A DNA stretch of 64,000 nucleotides from Empedobacter stercoris (GTDB lineage Bacteria; Bacteroidota; Bacteroidia; Flavobacteriales; Weeksellaceae): NCBI RefSeq assembly GCF_025244765.1, contig NZ_CP104209.1:2610501-2674500 (forward strand), in the 5' to 3' direction. A program made the translations under genes and the position numbers. Of the stretch, positions 1-7,086 are shown one piece after another. Within the stretch, counting starts at the first letter, position 1. Every line of letters starts with the position of its first letter. The notes under the pieces were generated by a model. It made no database searches, was not told the DNA's origin, and worked only from the letters and a program-made list of their open reading frames with translations.

Positions 1-187
1 CTGTAATACGTCGTCCTTCAATCATTTTAGGCTCGATACCTAATTGATTTAACATTTTTGAAGCGCCTTTTCCACCTCCATGTACCAAAATTTTTGGTTC
101 TTTGATTTCCGAAAACGTTTGTAAGAATTGTTCTAATTCTTGCTCATTGTCGATAATTCCGCCTCCTATTTTTATAATTTTCAACAT
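1..187 (-). CDS. argB: N-acetylglutamate kinase (or N-acylglutamate kinase), N-terminal part
   Basis: Reading the minus strand from an ATG at 187 gives an open frame that leaves the window at base 1, so only about 62 N-terminal residues are visible. They carry the two glycine-rich signatures of the amino acid kinase fold: KIIKIGGGII near the N-terminus and LVHGGGKGASK around residues 42-52. The enzyme phosphorylates N-acylglutamate in the second step of arginine synthesis. It lies divergent to the large arg/car operon, with about 250 bases between them. Several Bacteroidota use N-succinyl instead of N-acetyl intermediates; nothing visible here decides which acyl group is used. Confidence 0.9.
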   Translation of the reverse strand, partial: MLKIIKIGGGIIDNEQELEQFLQTFSEIKEPKILVHGGGKGASKMLNQLGIEPKMIEGRRIT

Positions 188-220
188 TTTAATAAATATG
201 TAAATTTTGTTTGCTTTTTT

Positions 221-252
221 TTGGTGTTACAAAAATATAATATTTAACTTTG
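221..252 (+). promoter_or_regulatory. Promoter of the arg/car operon (Bacteroidota type)
   Basis: A -7 box TAACTTTG (245-252) matches the flavobacterial consensus TAnnTTTG, with a TTG at 221-223 and a 21-base spacer. Transcription would start near 258, leaving a leader of about 180 bases before the first gene. On the opposite strand a TATTTTTG box (237 down to 230) could serve argB, so the two divergent promoters would overlap. Confidence 0.6.
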
Positions 253-310
253 CATCTCAGTATAATAACTGAATATCTTATTGATTAATGGAAGAAATTA
301 CTGAAATTAT

Positions 311-400
311 TCTTCTCAATTATGAGAGAAGCTTTCTGATAGAAAGCAAGCCAATTGGTTCTCATATTTTACTTAAGTGTGATGACAACTGGTCATCTTT
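311..400 (+). promoter_or_regulatory. Structured leader with three consecutive hairpins (possible attenuator)
   Basis: Three short inverted repeats follow each other between the promoter and the first arg-operon gene: TTCTC/GAGAA (313-317 with 326-330), GCTTTCT/AGAAAGC (331-337 with 341-347, 3-base loop) and GATGAC/GTCATC (381-386 with 392-397, 5-base loop). The last is followed by a T-rich run (TTTTCTCGATTTTTT). A 53-codon frame (288-449) spans the hairpins and overlaps the next start codon. The arrangement resembles an attenuator, but no mechanism can be shown from one sequence. Confidence 0.35.
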
Positions 401-438
401 TCTCGATTTTTTATCATTAATCAACTTTCCCTTAAATT

Positions 439-1017
439 ATGTATGTTAGAATAGCAAATGCAGACGATGCCAAGTACACAGAATTGTTGTGCGAATGGTA
501 CGAAGAATCAGCTCGTATGAGAAAAACGGGTATTGCTAAACGAAATCCAGTTTATTTGGAGCGCAAAATGCGCAACGGAAATGCTGTGATCGCTTTTGAT
601 GATAATGATCAAATCGCGGGGTTTAGCTACATTGAAACTTACGAAGAAGAAAAATTCGTTGTAAACTCAGGTTTAATTGTACGTACAGATTTAAGGAGTT
701 CAGGAATTGGGCGCGAAATAAAACATGCAGTTTTTGAATTGTCTCGTACAAAATTCCCAAAATCAAAAATCTTTAGTATTACAACTTCTTTAGCTGTAAT
801 GCGTATGAACACAAAATTAGGATACAAGCCAGTAACTTTTTCGGAATTAACACAATCGGATGAATTTTGGAATGGATGTAAAAGTTGTAAAAACTATCAC
901 ATCTTAATGGATAATGATCGCGAGCGCTGTATTTGTACAGGATTGGTTTATGATAACCTTGATGACAAATATGCTCAGCAAGCAAAACAAAATGCGGATA
1001 AAAAAGAAGATGAATAA
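439..1017 (+). CDS. GNAT-family N-acyltransferase, candidate N-acylglutamate synthase
   Basis: 192 residues with a GNAT fold. The acetyl-CoA-binding stretch is around residues 83-95 (RTDLRSSGIGREI, a variant of the Q/RxxGxG/A loop), preceded by the beta strand VVNSGLIV. The C-terminal part has several cysteines (CKSCKN, CIC) and a charged tail. It is the first gene of the operon, ahead of argR and argG. The window has no classical argA or argJ, so the first acylation of glutamate is the natural role; this is inference from position. Related GNAT proteins next to argG are common in flavobacteria. A generic acetyltransferase of other specificity remains possible. Confidence 0.75.
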   Translation: MYVRIANADDAKYTELLCEWYEESARMRKTGIAKRNPVYLERKMRNGNAVIAFDDNDQIAGFSYIETYEEEKFVVNSGLIVRTDLRSSGIGREIKHAVFELSRTKFPKSKIFSITTSLAVMRMNTKLGYKPVTFSELTQSDEFWNGCKSCKNYHILMDNDRERCICTGLVYDNLDDKYAQQAKQNADKKEDE

Positions 1018-1053
1018 ATATACGGACTAAGGTTTTTTTTTGTCTAAAATGAG

Positions 1054-1061
1054 TATATTTG
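1054..1061 (+). promoter_or_regulatory. -7 box of an internal argR promoter
   Basis: TATATTTG matches the Bacteroidota -7 consensus TAnnTTTG and lies 26 bases before the argR ATG. No TTG at the ideal distance is visible (a T-run with TTG at 1040-1042 is too close), so strength is uncertain. Confidence 0.45.
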
Positions 1062-1069
1062 CATAAAAT

Positions 1070-1087
1070 TTCGAATAAATATTCAAA
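1070..1087 (+). promoter_or_regulatory. ARG box (ArgR operator) abutting the argR start codon
   Basis: TTCGAATAAATATTCAAA matches the 18-bp ARG box consensus TNTGAATWWWWATTCANA at every position except one (C at the third base). It ends directly before the argR ATG at 1088 and sits just downstream of the TATATTTG box, so ArgR bound here would block transcription of its own gene and of downstream argG onward. Confidence 0.65.
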
Positions 1088-1540
1088 ATGAGTAATAAAA
1101 AATACAGATTCCAGATTATAAAAGATTTAATAACAGATCAAGAAATCAGTAATCAAGACGAATTATTAAAAAAATTAATCGATTTAGATATCTCAGTTAC
1201 TCAAGCAACTTTATCCAGAGATTTGCGCGAATTGAAAGTTTCAAAAGTTCCTAATAGTTCGGGACAATACATTTATCGCCTTACAGAAAGTGTTGCTCCA
1301 ACAGCAACGGTTACACATAACGAAAAAACAAGTTTGATTTTCTCTAACAATTTAGGGGTTATTAAAACAAAGCCAGGTTATGCAAACAGAATTGCTTTTG
1401 AGATAGATAACACACATTTCAATACAATAATTGGAACAATTGCTGGAGACGATACGGTGTTGATCGTATTGAAAGAAGAGAGTAGCCGAGAAGAGGTTAC
1501 CAATGAATTAAGAAGAATTATTCCCAATATAAACAAATAA
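1088..1540 (+). CDS. argR: Arginine repressor ArgR
   Basis: 150 residues, the usual ArgR length. The N-terminal winged helix-turn-helix contains the diagnostic TQATLSRDLRELKV around residues 39-52. The C-terminal oligomerisation and arginine-binding domain contains the IIGTIAGDDTVLIV segment around residues 113-126, in which GTIAGDDT is the family's arginine-binding loop. ArgR hexamers bind ARG boxes when arginine is plentiful. It stands 70 bases after the GNAT gene and 7 bases before argG, with an ARG box overlapping its own start, which suggests autoregulation. Confidence 0.97.
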   Translation: MSNKKYRFQIIKDLITDQEISNQDELLKKLIDLDISVTQATLSRDLRELKVSKVPNSSGQYIYRLTESVAPTATVTHNEKTSLIFSNNLGVIKTKPGYANRIAFEIDNTHFNTIIGTIAGDDTVLIVLKEESSREEVTNELRRIIPNINK

Positions 1541-1547
1541 ACAAACA

Positions 1548-2729
1548 ATGAGCAACAAAGCAGTTTTAGCTTACAGTGGAGGTCTAGATACATCGTACTG
1601 TTTGGTTAACTTAACAAAAGATCAAGGAATGGAAGTGCACACCGTAATTGTAAATACTGGTGGGTTTTCTGAAGAAGAGTTAAAAGAAATCGAAACTCGT
1701 GCCTACGAATTAGGTTCATCTAAACACGTAACAATTGATATTACAGATAAGTATTACAACGATTGTGTCCGTTTTTTAATTTATGGAAATGTATTAAAAA
1801 ATAACACATATCCTTTATCTGTGAGCGCAGAACGTATGTTCCAATCAATTGCTATTGCTCAGTATGCAAAAGATGTAGAAGCAGAATACATTGTACATGG
1901 CTCTACAGGAGCAGGAAATGATCAAATTCGTTTTGATGTGGCTTTTGCAGTTATTTCACCTCAATCAAAAATTATCACACCTATTCGCGACGAAAAATTA
2001 TCTCGTCAACAAGAAGTAGAATATTTACAAGCAAATGGTGTAAATTATAGTTGGGAACAAGCAAAATACTCTATTAACAGAGGAATTTGGGGAACATCTG
2101 TTGGTGGTGTAGAAACATTAACATCTAACCAAGCATTACCAGAAGAAGCTTATCCAACTCAATTATCAAGAACAGAACCATCTGTAATTGAAATTGAATT
2201 TGAAAAAGGGATTCCAACTGCTTTAGATGGAAAAAAATTATCTCCAGTTGCTTTGATCCAACAATTAAACGAAATCGGTGGGGAATATGCTATCGGTAGA
2301 GATATCCATGTCGGAGATACAATTTTAGGAATTAAAGGACGTGTAGGTTTCGAAGCTCCAGCTGCTTATCTATTGATCAAAGCTCATCATTTATTAGAAA
2401 AACATACCTTAACAAGATGGCAATTGTTGCACAAAGATTCTTTATCTAACTGGTACGGAACTTTATTGCACGAAGCACAATATTTAGATCCTGTAATGCG
2501 TGACATCGAAGCATTCTTAGAATCTTCACAAGAAAAAGTTACAGGTAAAGTAAAAGTTCAATTAAATCCTTACCATTTCTCAATGATTGGTATCGAGTCT
2601 CCTTATGATATGATGCAATCTAAAGTTGCTGTTTATGGTGAAGAAAACGATGCTTGGGATTCGAGAGATGCAAGAGGTTTCATCAAAATATTCGGTAATC
2701 AATTAAAGATTGTTCATAGTTTCGATTAA
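1548..2729 (+). CDS. argG: Argininosuccinate synthase
   Basis: 393 residues, full length. The N-terminal ATP pyrophosphatase P-loop AYSGGLDTSYC is at residues 8-18, and the later STGAGNDQIRF motif matches the family's citrulline/aspartate-binding region. The enzyme condenses citrulline and aspartate with ATP to argininosuccinate in the cytoplasm. It is shorter than the E. coli type and resembles the common bacterial form. It follows argR by 7 bases and is followed by a strong hairpin (2740-2769) before argC. Confidence 0.97.
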   Translation: MSNKAVLAYSGGLDTSYCLVNLTKDQGMEVHTVIVNTGGFSEEELKEIETRAYELGSSKHVTIDITDKYYNDCVRFLIYGNVLKNNTYPLSVSAERMFQSIAIAQYAKDVEAEYIVHGSTGAGNDQIRFDVAFAVISPQSKIITPIRDEKLSRQQEVEYLQANGVNYSWEQAKYSINRGIWGTSVGGVETLTSNQALPEEAYPTQLSRTEPSVIEIEFEKGIPTALDGKKLSPVALIQQLNEIGGEYAIGRDIHVGDTILGIKGRVGFEAPAAYLLIKAHHLLEKHTLTRWQLLHKDSLSNWYGTLLHEAQYLDPVMRDIEAFLESSQEKVTGKVKVQLNPYHFSMIGIESPYDMMQSKVAVYGEENDAWDSRDARGFIKIFGNQLKIVHSFD

Positions 2730-2739
2730 TTGATTCGTT

Positions 2740-2769
2740 AAAGTGGGTTCATTAAATTGAATCCACTTT
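2740..2769 (+). terminator. Intra-operon hairpin after argG
   Basis: A 12-bp stem (2740-2751 with 2758-2769, arms AAAGTGGGTTCA and TGAATCCACTTT, one G-U pair, 6-base loop) lies just after the argG stop and is followed by TTTATTTC. It may be a partial terminator or an RNA-stabilising stem that sets the argG to argC ratio. Confidence 0.5.
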
Positions 2770-2812
2770 ATTTCAATATTAAATTACAATAAACACGCGC
2801 AAAAAATATCAA

Positions 2813-3799
2813 ATGTCAAACAAAATTAACGTAAGCATTGTAGGAGGTGCTGGATACACTGCAGGCGAATTGCTAAGAATATTAATTCATCATCCGATGG
2901 TTACTATTTCGTCTGTGTACAGCACATCAAATGCAGGCAACCCCGTTACCAAAGTACACGACGATTTGTTTGGAGAAACTGACATCGTATTTTCGGATAA
3001 AATAGACGAAAATGCTGATGTCGTTTTTTTATGCCTGGGTCACGGAAAATCAGCAGAGTTTTTAAAGAATAATACCTATTCAGCTCAAACAAAAATTATT
3101 GATTTGAGTAATGATTTTCGATTAAATGCGAACCATATTTTCGAAGATAGGACGTTTGTTTACGGTTTACCAGAATTGGACCGCGAAGCAATCAAAACTG
3201 CTCAAAACATAGCAAATCCTGGTTGTTTTGCAACAGCTATTCAATTAGCATTATTGCCTTTGGCTGCAAAAAATGAAATCAAAAATGATATTCACATTAA
3301 TGCGGTAACAGGATCTACAGGAGCTGGGCAAAGTTTGTCGGCTTCGACGCATTTTAGCTGGCGAAATAATAATGTTTCTTTTTACAAAGAGTTTACACAT
3401 CAACACGAAGGAGAAATTTATCAAACATTGAATCAATTAGAAAAAGATTTCAATAACAAAGTTTATTTCTTACCAATGCGAGGTGATTTTGCGCGCGGAA
3501 TTTTAGCTGGTGTTTATCTTAAATCTGATTTGTCAGAAGAAGAAGCAAAAAATATTTTTAACGAATATTACAAAAACGAACCTTTTACGTTTGTTTCTAA
3601 CGCGCCAATTGCATTGAAACAAGTCGTAAATACCAACAAATGTTTTTTACATATCCAGAAACAAGACGATGTATTATTGATAACTTCTATTATCGATAAC
3701 CTTACAAAAGGTGCTTCTGGACAAGCTGTAGAAAATATGAACTTGATGTTCGGTTGGGAAGAAAATTTAGGACTTAATCTAAAAACGGTAGCGTTTTAA
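2813..3799 (+). CDS. argC: N-acetyl-gamma-glutamyl-phosphate reductase
   Basis: 328 residues. The N-terminal NADP-binding fold starts VSIVGGAGYTAGEL (residues 7-20), and the catalytic cysteine lies in NPGCFATA around residue 138. The GSTGAGQS segment of the substrate domain is present. It reduces acylglutamyl phosphate to the semialdehyde, step three of arginine synthesis. The next operon gene for the pathway is argD, but a small passenger gene with flanking inverted repeats is placed between them. Confidence 0.96.
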   Translation: MSNKINVSIVGGAGYTAGELLRILIHHPMVTISSVYSTSNAGNPVTKVHDDLFGETDIVFSDKIDENADVVFLCLGHGKSAEFLKNNTYSAQTKIIDLSNDFRLNANHIFEDRTFVYGLPELDREAIKTAQNIANPGCFATAIQLALLPLAAKNEIKNDIHINAVTGSTGAGQSLSASTHFSWRNNNVSFYKEFTHQHEGEIYQTLNQLEKDFNNKVYFLPMRGDFARGILAGVYLKSDLSEEEAKNIFNEYYKNEPFTFVSNAPIALKQVVNTNKCFLHIQKQDDVLLITSIIDNLTKGASGQAVENMNLMFGWEENLGLNLKTVAF

Positions 3800-3816
3800 G
3801 ACGCTTAAGTCTAAAA

Positions 3817-3826
3817 GTTTAACGGT
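3817..3826 (+). repeat. Left inverted repeat of the four-helix-bundle cassette
   Basis: GTTTAACGGT, perfectly inverted with ACCGTTAAAC at 4197-4206 on the far side of the small gene. It lies 17 bases after the argC stop. Confidence 0.6.
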
Positions 3827-3833
3827 AAATGAT

Positions 3834-4196
3834 ATGCAAGATTTTAGGAACATAAAAGTTTGGAACGAATTTCATCAACTTACTTTGAAAGTTTATGAGA
3901 TAACTTCTGAATTTCCTAAATCCGAAATGTTTAATCTAACCTCTCAATTAAGAAGAGCTTGTGTATCTATCCCGAATAATATAGCAGAAGGTTGTGGTAG
4001 AAATTCGGATAAAGATTTTTTACGATTCCTTCATATCTCTTTAGGTTCTACAAATGAAACGCTTTATTTATTGATTCTATCAAAAGATTTGAAATTGATA
4101 ACAGAAGAAATATTTAAAGAACTTGAAGATGAAGTTGAAAAAGTAAAAGCGATGTTATTAGCTTTTATTAAAACAATTAATAATCGTTTAGCGTAA
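3834..4196 (+). CDS. Four helix bundle protein (23S rRNA intervening-sequence protein family)
   Basis: 120 residues, all helical, with the family hallmarks: FRNIKVWNEFHQLTLKVYEI at the N-terminus, then FPKSEMF, SQLRRACVSIPNNIAEG (about residues 38-54) and the FLHISLGSTNETLYLL helix. The family was first seen inside intervening sequences of 23S rRNA genes and is also common as stand-alone genes in Bacteroidota. The molecular function is not established. It is inserted between argC and argD in operon orientation and is bounded by a 10-bp inverted repeat (3817-3826 and 4197-4206), which suggests it arrived as a small cassette. Confidence 0.9.
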   Translation: MQDFRNIKVWNEFHQLTLKVYEITSEFPKSEMFNLTSQLRRACVSIPNNIAEGCGRNSDKDFLRFLHISLGSTNETLYLLILSKDLKLITEEIFKELEDEVEKVKAMLLAFIKTINNRLA

Positions 4197-4219
4197 ACCG
4201 TTAAACGTAAACCTTAAAC
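4193..4219 (+). repeat. Right repeat of the cassette, tandem GTAAACC(G)TTAAAC
   Basis: Two near-identical units stand in tandem: GTAAACCGTTAAAC (4193-4206) and GTAAACCTTAAAC (4207-4219). The first contains ACCGTTAAAC, the inverted partner of 3817-3826. The pair overlaps the end of the small gene and stops 4 bases before the argD ATG. Confidence 0.6.
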
Positions 4220-4223
4220 AAAA

Positions 4224-5360
4224 ATGAAACTATTCGACGTATATCCATTAATGAATGTAACTCCGGTTAAAGCCAAAGATTGTATCCTTTGGGACGAAAA
4301 CGGAAAAGAATATTTAGACTTATATGGTGGTCACGCAGTGATCTCTATTGGTCATGCACACCCGCATTATGTGCAAAAAATTACAGAACAAGTAAACAAT
4401 ATTGGATTTTACTCTAACTCAGTTCAAATTCCAATTCAAACAGAATTAGCAGAGAAATTAGGACGTTTATCAGGATATGAAGATTATACATTATTCTTAT
4501 GTAATTCTGGAGCTGAAGCAAACGAAAATGCAGCTAAATTAGCTTCTTTTCATACAGGAAAAGATCGCATCATTGCGTTTAACGGTGCTTTTCATGGACG
4601 TACATCTGGATCTGTTGCTTTAACAGATAATCCAAAAATTGTAGCGCCTTTTAATGCGCATCACAAAGTTTCTTTTGTAGATTATAATATTGATGCTATT
4701 AAAGAGATTATTGCTGGAGGAGATGTTGCTGCTATTATTTACGAACCTATACAAGGAGTTGGTGGAATTATTTTACCATCAGATGAATTCGTTCAAGAAT
4801 TAAGAAATGTTTGTACAGAAAACGGCGTTATTTTGATCGCTGACGAAGTACAATGTGGATATGGTCGTTCGGGGAAATTTTTCGCACATCAACATTCTGA
4901 CATCAAAGCAGATTTGATCACAATGGCAAAAGGAATGGGGAATGGATTTCCAATCGGAGGAGTTTTAATTTCACCAGAATTCAAAGCGTCTTATGGTTTA
5001 TTAGGAACAACTTTCGGAGGAAATCATTTAGCTTGTGCTGCTGCTGTTGCAGTGTTAGATGTAATCGAACAAGAAAACTTAATTGACAATGCTAAAGAAA
5101 TTGGAAATTATATCGGAATTCAATTAAACAAATTTCCAAAAATCAAAGAGGTTCGTGGTCGTGGCTCAATGATAGGAATCGAATTTGATTTTCCAATTGC
5201 AGCGTTAAAAAATAACTTATTAACAAAACACAATATTTTTGTAGGTTATGCAGGTACAAATGTTATTCGTTTATTGCCTCCACTTACAATTACAACACAA
5301 TACGTAGATAAATTCATATCAGCATTAGAAACTGAAATTAACATTATCATCAATGGATAA
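4224..5360 (+). CDS. argD: Acetylornithine (or N-acylornithine) aminotransferase
   Basis: 378 residues, class III PLP-dependent aminotransferase. Seen are the cofactor-contacting NSGAEANENAAKLA (about residues 93-106), the aspartate in ILIADEVQCGYGRSG that holds the PLP ring nitrogen, and the Schiff-base lysine in LITMAKGMGNGFPIGG (about residue 239). It converts the acylglutamate semialdehyde to acylornithine. Its 3' end overlaps carA by 8 bases, showing translational coupling. Confidence 0.95.
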   Translation: MKLFDVYPLMNVTPVKAKDCILWDENGKEYLDLYGGHAVISIGHAHPHYVQKITEQVNNIGFYSNSVQIPIQTELAEKLGRLSGYEDYTLFLCNSGAEANENAAKLASFHTGKDRIIAFNGAFHGRTSGSVALTDNPKIVAPFNAHHKVSFVDYNIDAIKEIIAGGDVAAIIYEPIQGVGGIILPSDEFVQELRNVCTENGVILIADEVQCGYGRSGKFFAHQHSDIKADLITMAKGMGNGFPIGGVLISPEFKASYGLLGTTFGGNHLACAAAVAVLDVIEQENLIDNAKEIGNYIGIQLNKFPKIKEVRGRGSMIGIEFDFPIAALKNNLLTKHNIFVGYAGTNVIRLLPPLTITTQYVDKFISALETEINIIING

Positions 5361-6438
5361 GATAGTAAAATTAGTATTCCAAGACGGATTAGAAATCGAA
5401 GGAAAATCTTTCGGTGCATATACTTCTGCCGCAGGAGAAGTAGTATTTAACACAGCTTTGGTTGGGTACAATGAAAGTTTAACTGACCCTTCATACAAAG
5501 GGCAGATTATGGTGATGACAGCTCCAATGATCGGAAATTATGGTGTTCCTGATGATAAAGCGATGATCGAATCAATCGAAACTTGGATGGAATCAAATAA
5601 AATTCAAGTTACTGGTTTAGTTGTTTCTTATTATGCAGATGATTATTCGCATTGGAACGCTATCCAAAAATTAGGCGCTTGGTTAGAAAGCCAAAATATC
5701 CCAGGTATTTACGGTGTTGATACACGTATGATTACAAAAAAATTACGTGATCAAGGTTCTACTTTAGGAAAGATTGTTGCAGATACAGATGTAGAATTTT
5801 ACAATCCAGATTTAGATAATTTAGTGGATCAAGTATCATGTAAAGAAGTGATTCGTTACAACGAAGGAGCTGAAGTGAAAATTGTTTTAGTAGATTGTGG
5901 GGTGAAAAATAACATCATTCGTTGTTTTGTAGATCGTGGTGTTGAGGTTATTCGAGTACCTTGGGATTATGATTATTCAACATTAGAGTATGATGGTTTA
6001 TTTATCTCAAATGGTCCTGGAGATCCATCGATGTGTGTTGCTACCATTAATCATATCAAAGAATCTTTGAAAGAAGATAAGCCAATTTTTGGAATTTGTT
6101 TAGGAAACCAATTGGTAAGTTTAGCTGCTGGTGCGTCTACTTTCAAATTAAAATATGGACACCGTTCGCATAATCAGCCGGTACAATTAGTTGGAACAAA
6201 AAGATGTTTTATTACATCTCAAAACCACGGTTTCGCAGTAGATGATTCGAAATTACCAGAAGGATTCAAAACATTCTTTACGAACTTAAATGATGGAACT
6301 TGTGAAGGAATTCGCCACGAATCAAAACCATTCTTCACCGTTCAATTCCACCCAGAAGCTATGGGAGGACCAGTCGATACAGAATATTTATTTGATGAAT
6401 TTATTGAAGAAGTAAAAAAATATAAAAGTGTAAATTAA
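5353..6438 (+). CDS. carA: Carbamoyl-phosphate synthase small subunit
   Basis: 361 residues. The N-terminal CarA-specific domain starts LVFQDGLEIEGKSFGA, and the C-terminal class I glutamine amidotransferase contains the catalytic cysteine in FGICLGNQ and the His/Glu pair in VQFHPEA. It hydrolyses glutamine and passes ammonia to CarB for carbamoyl phosphate, used for arginine and pyrimidines. The start overlaps the end of argD. It is parted from carB by about 650 bases that hold a GxxExxY cassette. Confidence 0.97.
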   Translation: MDKIVKLVFQDGLEIEGKSFGAYTSAAGEVVFNTALVGYNESLTDPSYKGQIMVMTAPMIGNYGVPDDKAMIESIETWMESNKIQVTGLVVSYYADDYSHWNAIQKLGAWLESQNIPGIYGVDTRMITKKLRDQGSTLGKIVADTDVEFYNPDLDNLVDQVSCKEVIRYNEGAEVKIVLVDCGVKNNIIRCFVDRGVEVIRVPWDYDYSTLEYDGLFISNGPGDPSMCVATINHIKESLKEDKPIFGICLGNQLVSLAAGASTFKLKYGHRSHNQPVQLVGTKRCFITSQNHGFAVDDSKLPEGFKTFFTNLNDGTCEGIRHESKPFFTVQFHPEAMGGPVDTEYLFDEFIEEVKKYKSVN

Positions 6439-6456
6439 TTTAGTTAATCAATTTAT

Positions 6457-6490
6457 TTAACCGCAAAGAAGCTAAGATTACGCAGAGAGC
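6457..6490 (+). repeat. Left inverted repeat of the GxxExxY cassette
   Basis: This block starts TTAACCGCAAAGA and goes on through AAGATTACGCAGAGA. It is an imperfect inverted match over about 30 bases to 7019-7051 (minus strand reading TTAACCGCAGAGA, then AAGATTTCGCAAAGA). Repeats of this CCGCAGAG/CGCAAAG type are familiar around GxxExxY genes in Bacteroidota. Confidence 0.65.
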
Positions 6491-6628
6491 AAAGAGTAGA
6501 GATTAATAAAAATATAAGAGATTTTAATCACTTATTCTTTACGTAATATTTGAGTTCTCTGTCATAAAAATTGGTTAAATTAGATTGTAGATCAATAATA
6601 ACAGAAGAAAACTTTGATATTCAAGAGT

Positions 6629-7009
6629 ATGATCATAGAAAATGAAATAGCAACTAAAATCATAGGATGTGCAATCAATGTACATTCAGCTCTTGGACCA
6701 GGACTTTTAGAAAGTGCATATAAAGAGTGTCTTTATTATGAATTAAATCAAAATGGTCTGTATGTAGAAAAAGAAAAGCCAATGCCTTTGGTTTTTAAAG
6801 AAGTAAAGTTGAATTGTGGTTATAGAATTGATTTATTGGTTGAAAATAAAATTGTGATAGAAATAAAAGCGGTTGAGGGATTAAATAACGTTCATTTGGC
6901 GCAAACTCTAACCTATCTCAAATTGGGAAATTATAAATTAGGTTTGTTAATGAATTTTAATACTTTTCGTTTAAAAGACGGATTGAAAAGGGTAGTAAAT
7001 CAACTTTAA
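6629..7009 (+). CDS. GxxExxY protein
   Basis: 126 residues from the ATG at 6629 (a TTG further upstream is less likely). The family signature GLLESAY is at residues 25-31 after HSALGP. The second half has the PD-(D/E)XK-like core YRIDLLVENKIVIEIKA, with an aspartate and an ExK pair typical of nuclease-fold proteins. No function is established for the family. It lies between carA and carB in operon orientation and is enclosed by an imperfect 30-base inverted repeat (6457-6490 and 7019-7051), so it looks like a mobile or formerly mobile passenger. Confidence 0.9.
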   Translation: MIIENEIATKIIGCAINVHSALGPGLLESAYKECLYYELNQNGLYVEKEKPMPLVFKEVKLNCGYRIDLLVENKIVIEIKAVEGLNNVHLAQTLTYLKLGNYKLGLLMNFNTFRLKDGLKRVVNQL

Positions 7010-7018
7010 ACTTCAAAT

Positions 7019-7051
7019 TCTTTGCGAAATCTTTGTGATCTCTGCGGTTAA
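7019..7051 (+). repeat. Right inverted repeat of the GxxExxY cassette
   Basis: This is the partner of 6457-6490, ending TCTGCGGTTAA on the plus strand. It begins 10 bases after the small gene and stops 35 bases before the carB ATG. Confidence 0.65.
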
Positions 7052-7086
7052 GAATTAATTAGATTAAACAACAAAACAAAAAAATA

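Noticed and set aside
267-286. Second ARG box near the first operon promoter
   Set aside because: Only a TGAAT half-site and an ATTGA with off-spacing; too far from the consensus to call.
288-449. 53-residue leader frame as a real protein gene
   Set aside because: No recognisable features and only one arginine codon; mentioned as part of the leader rather than as a gene.
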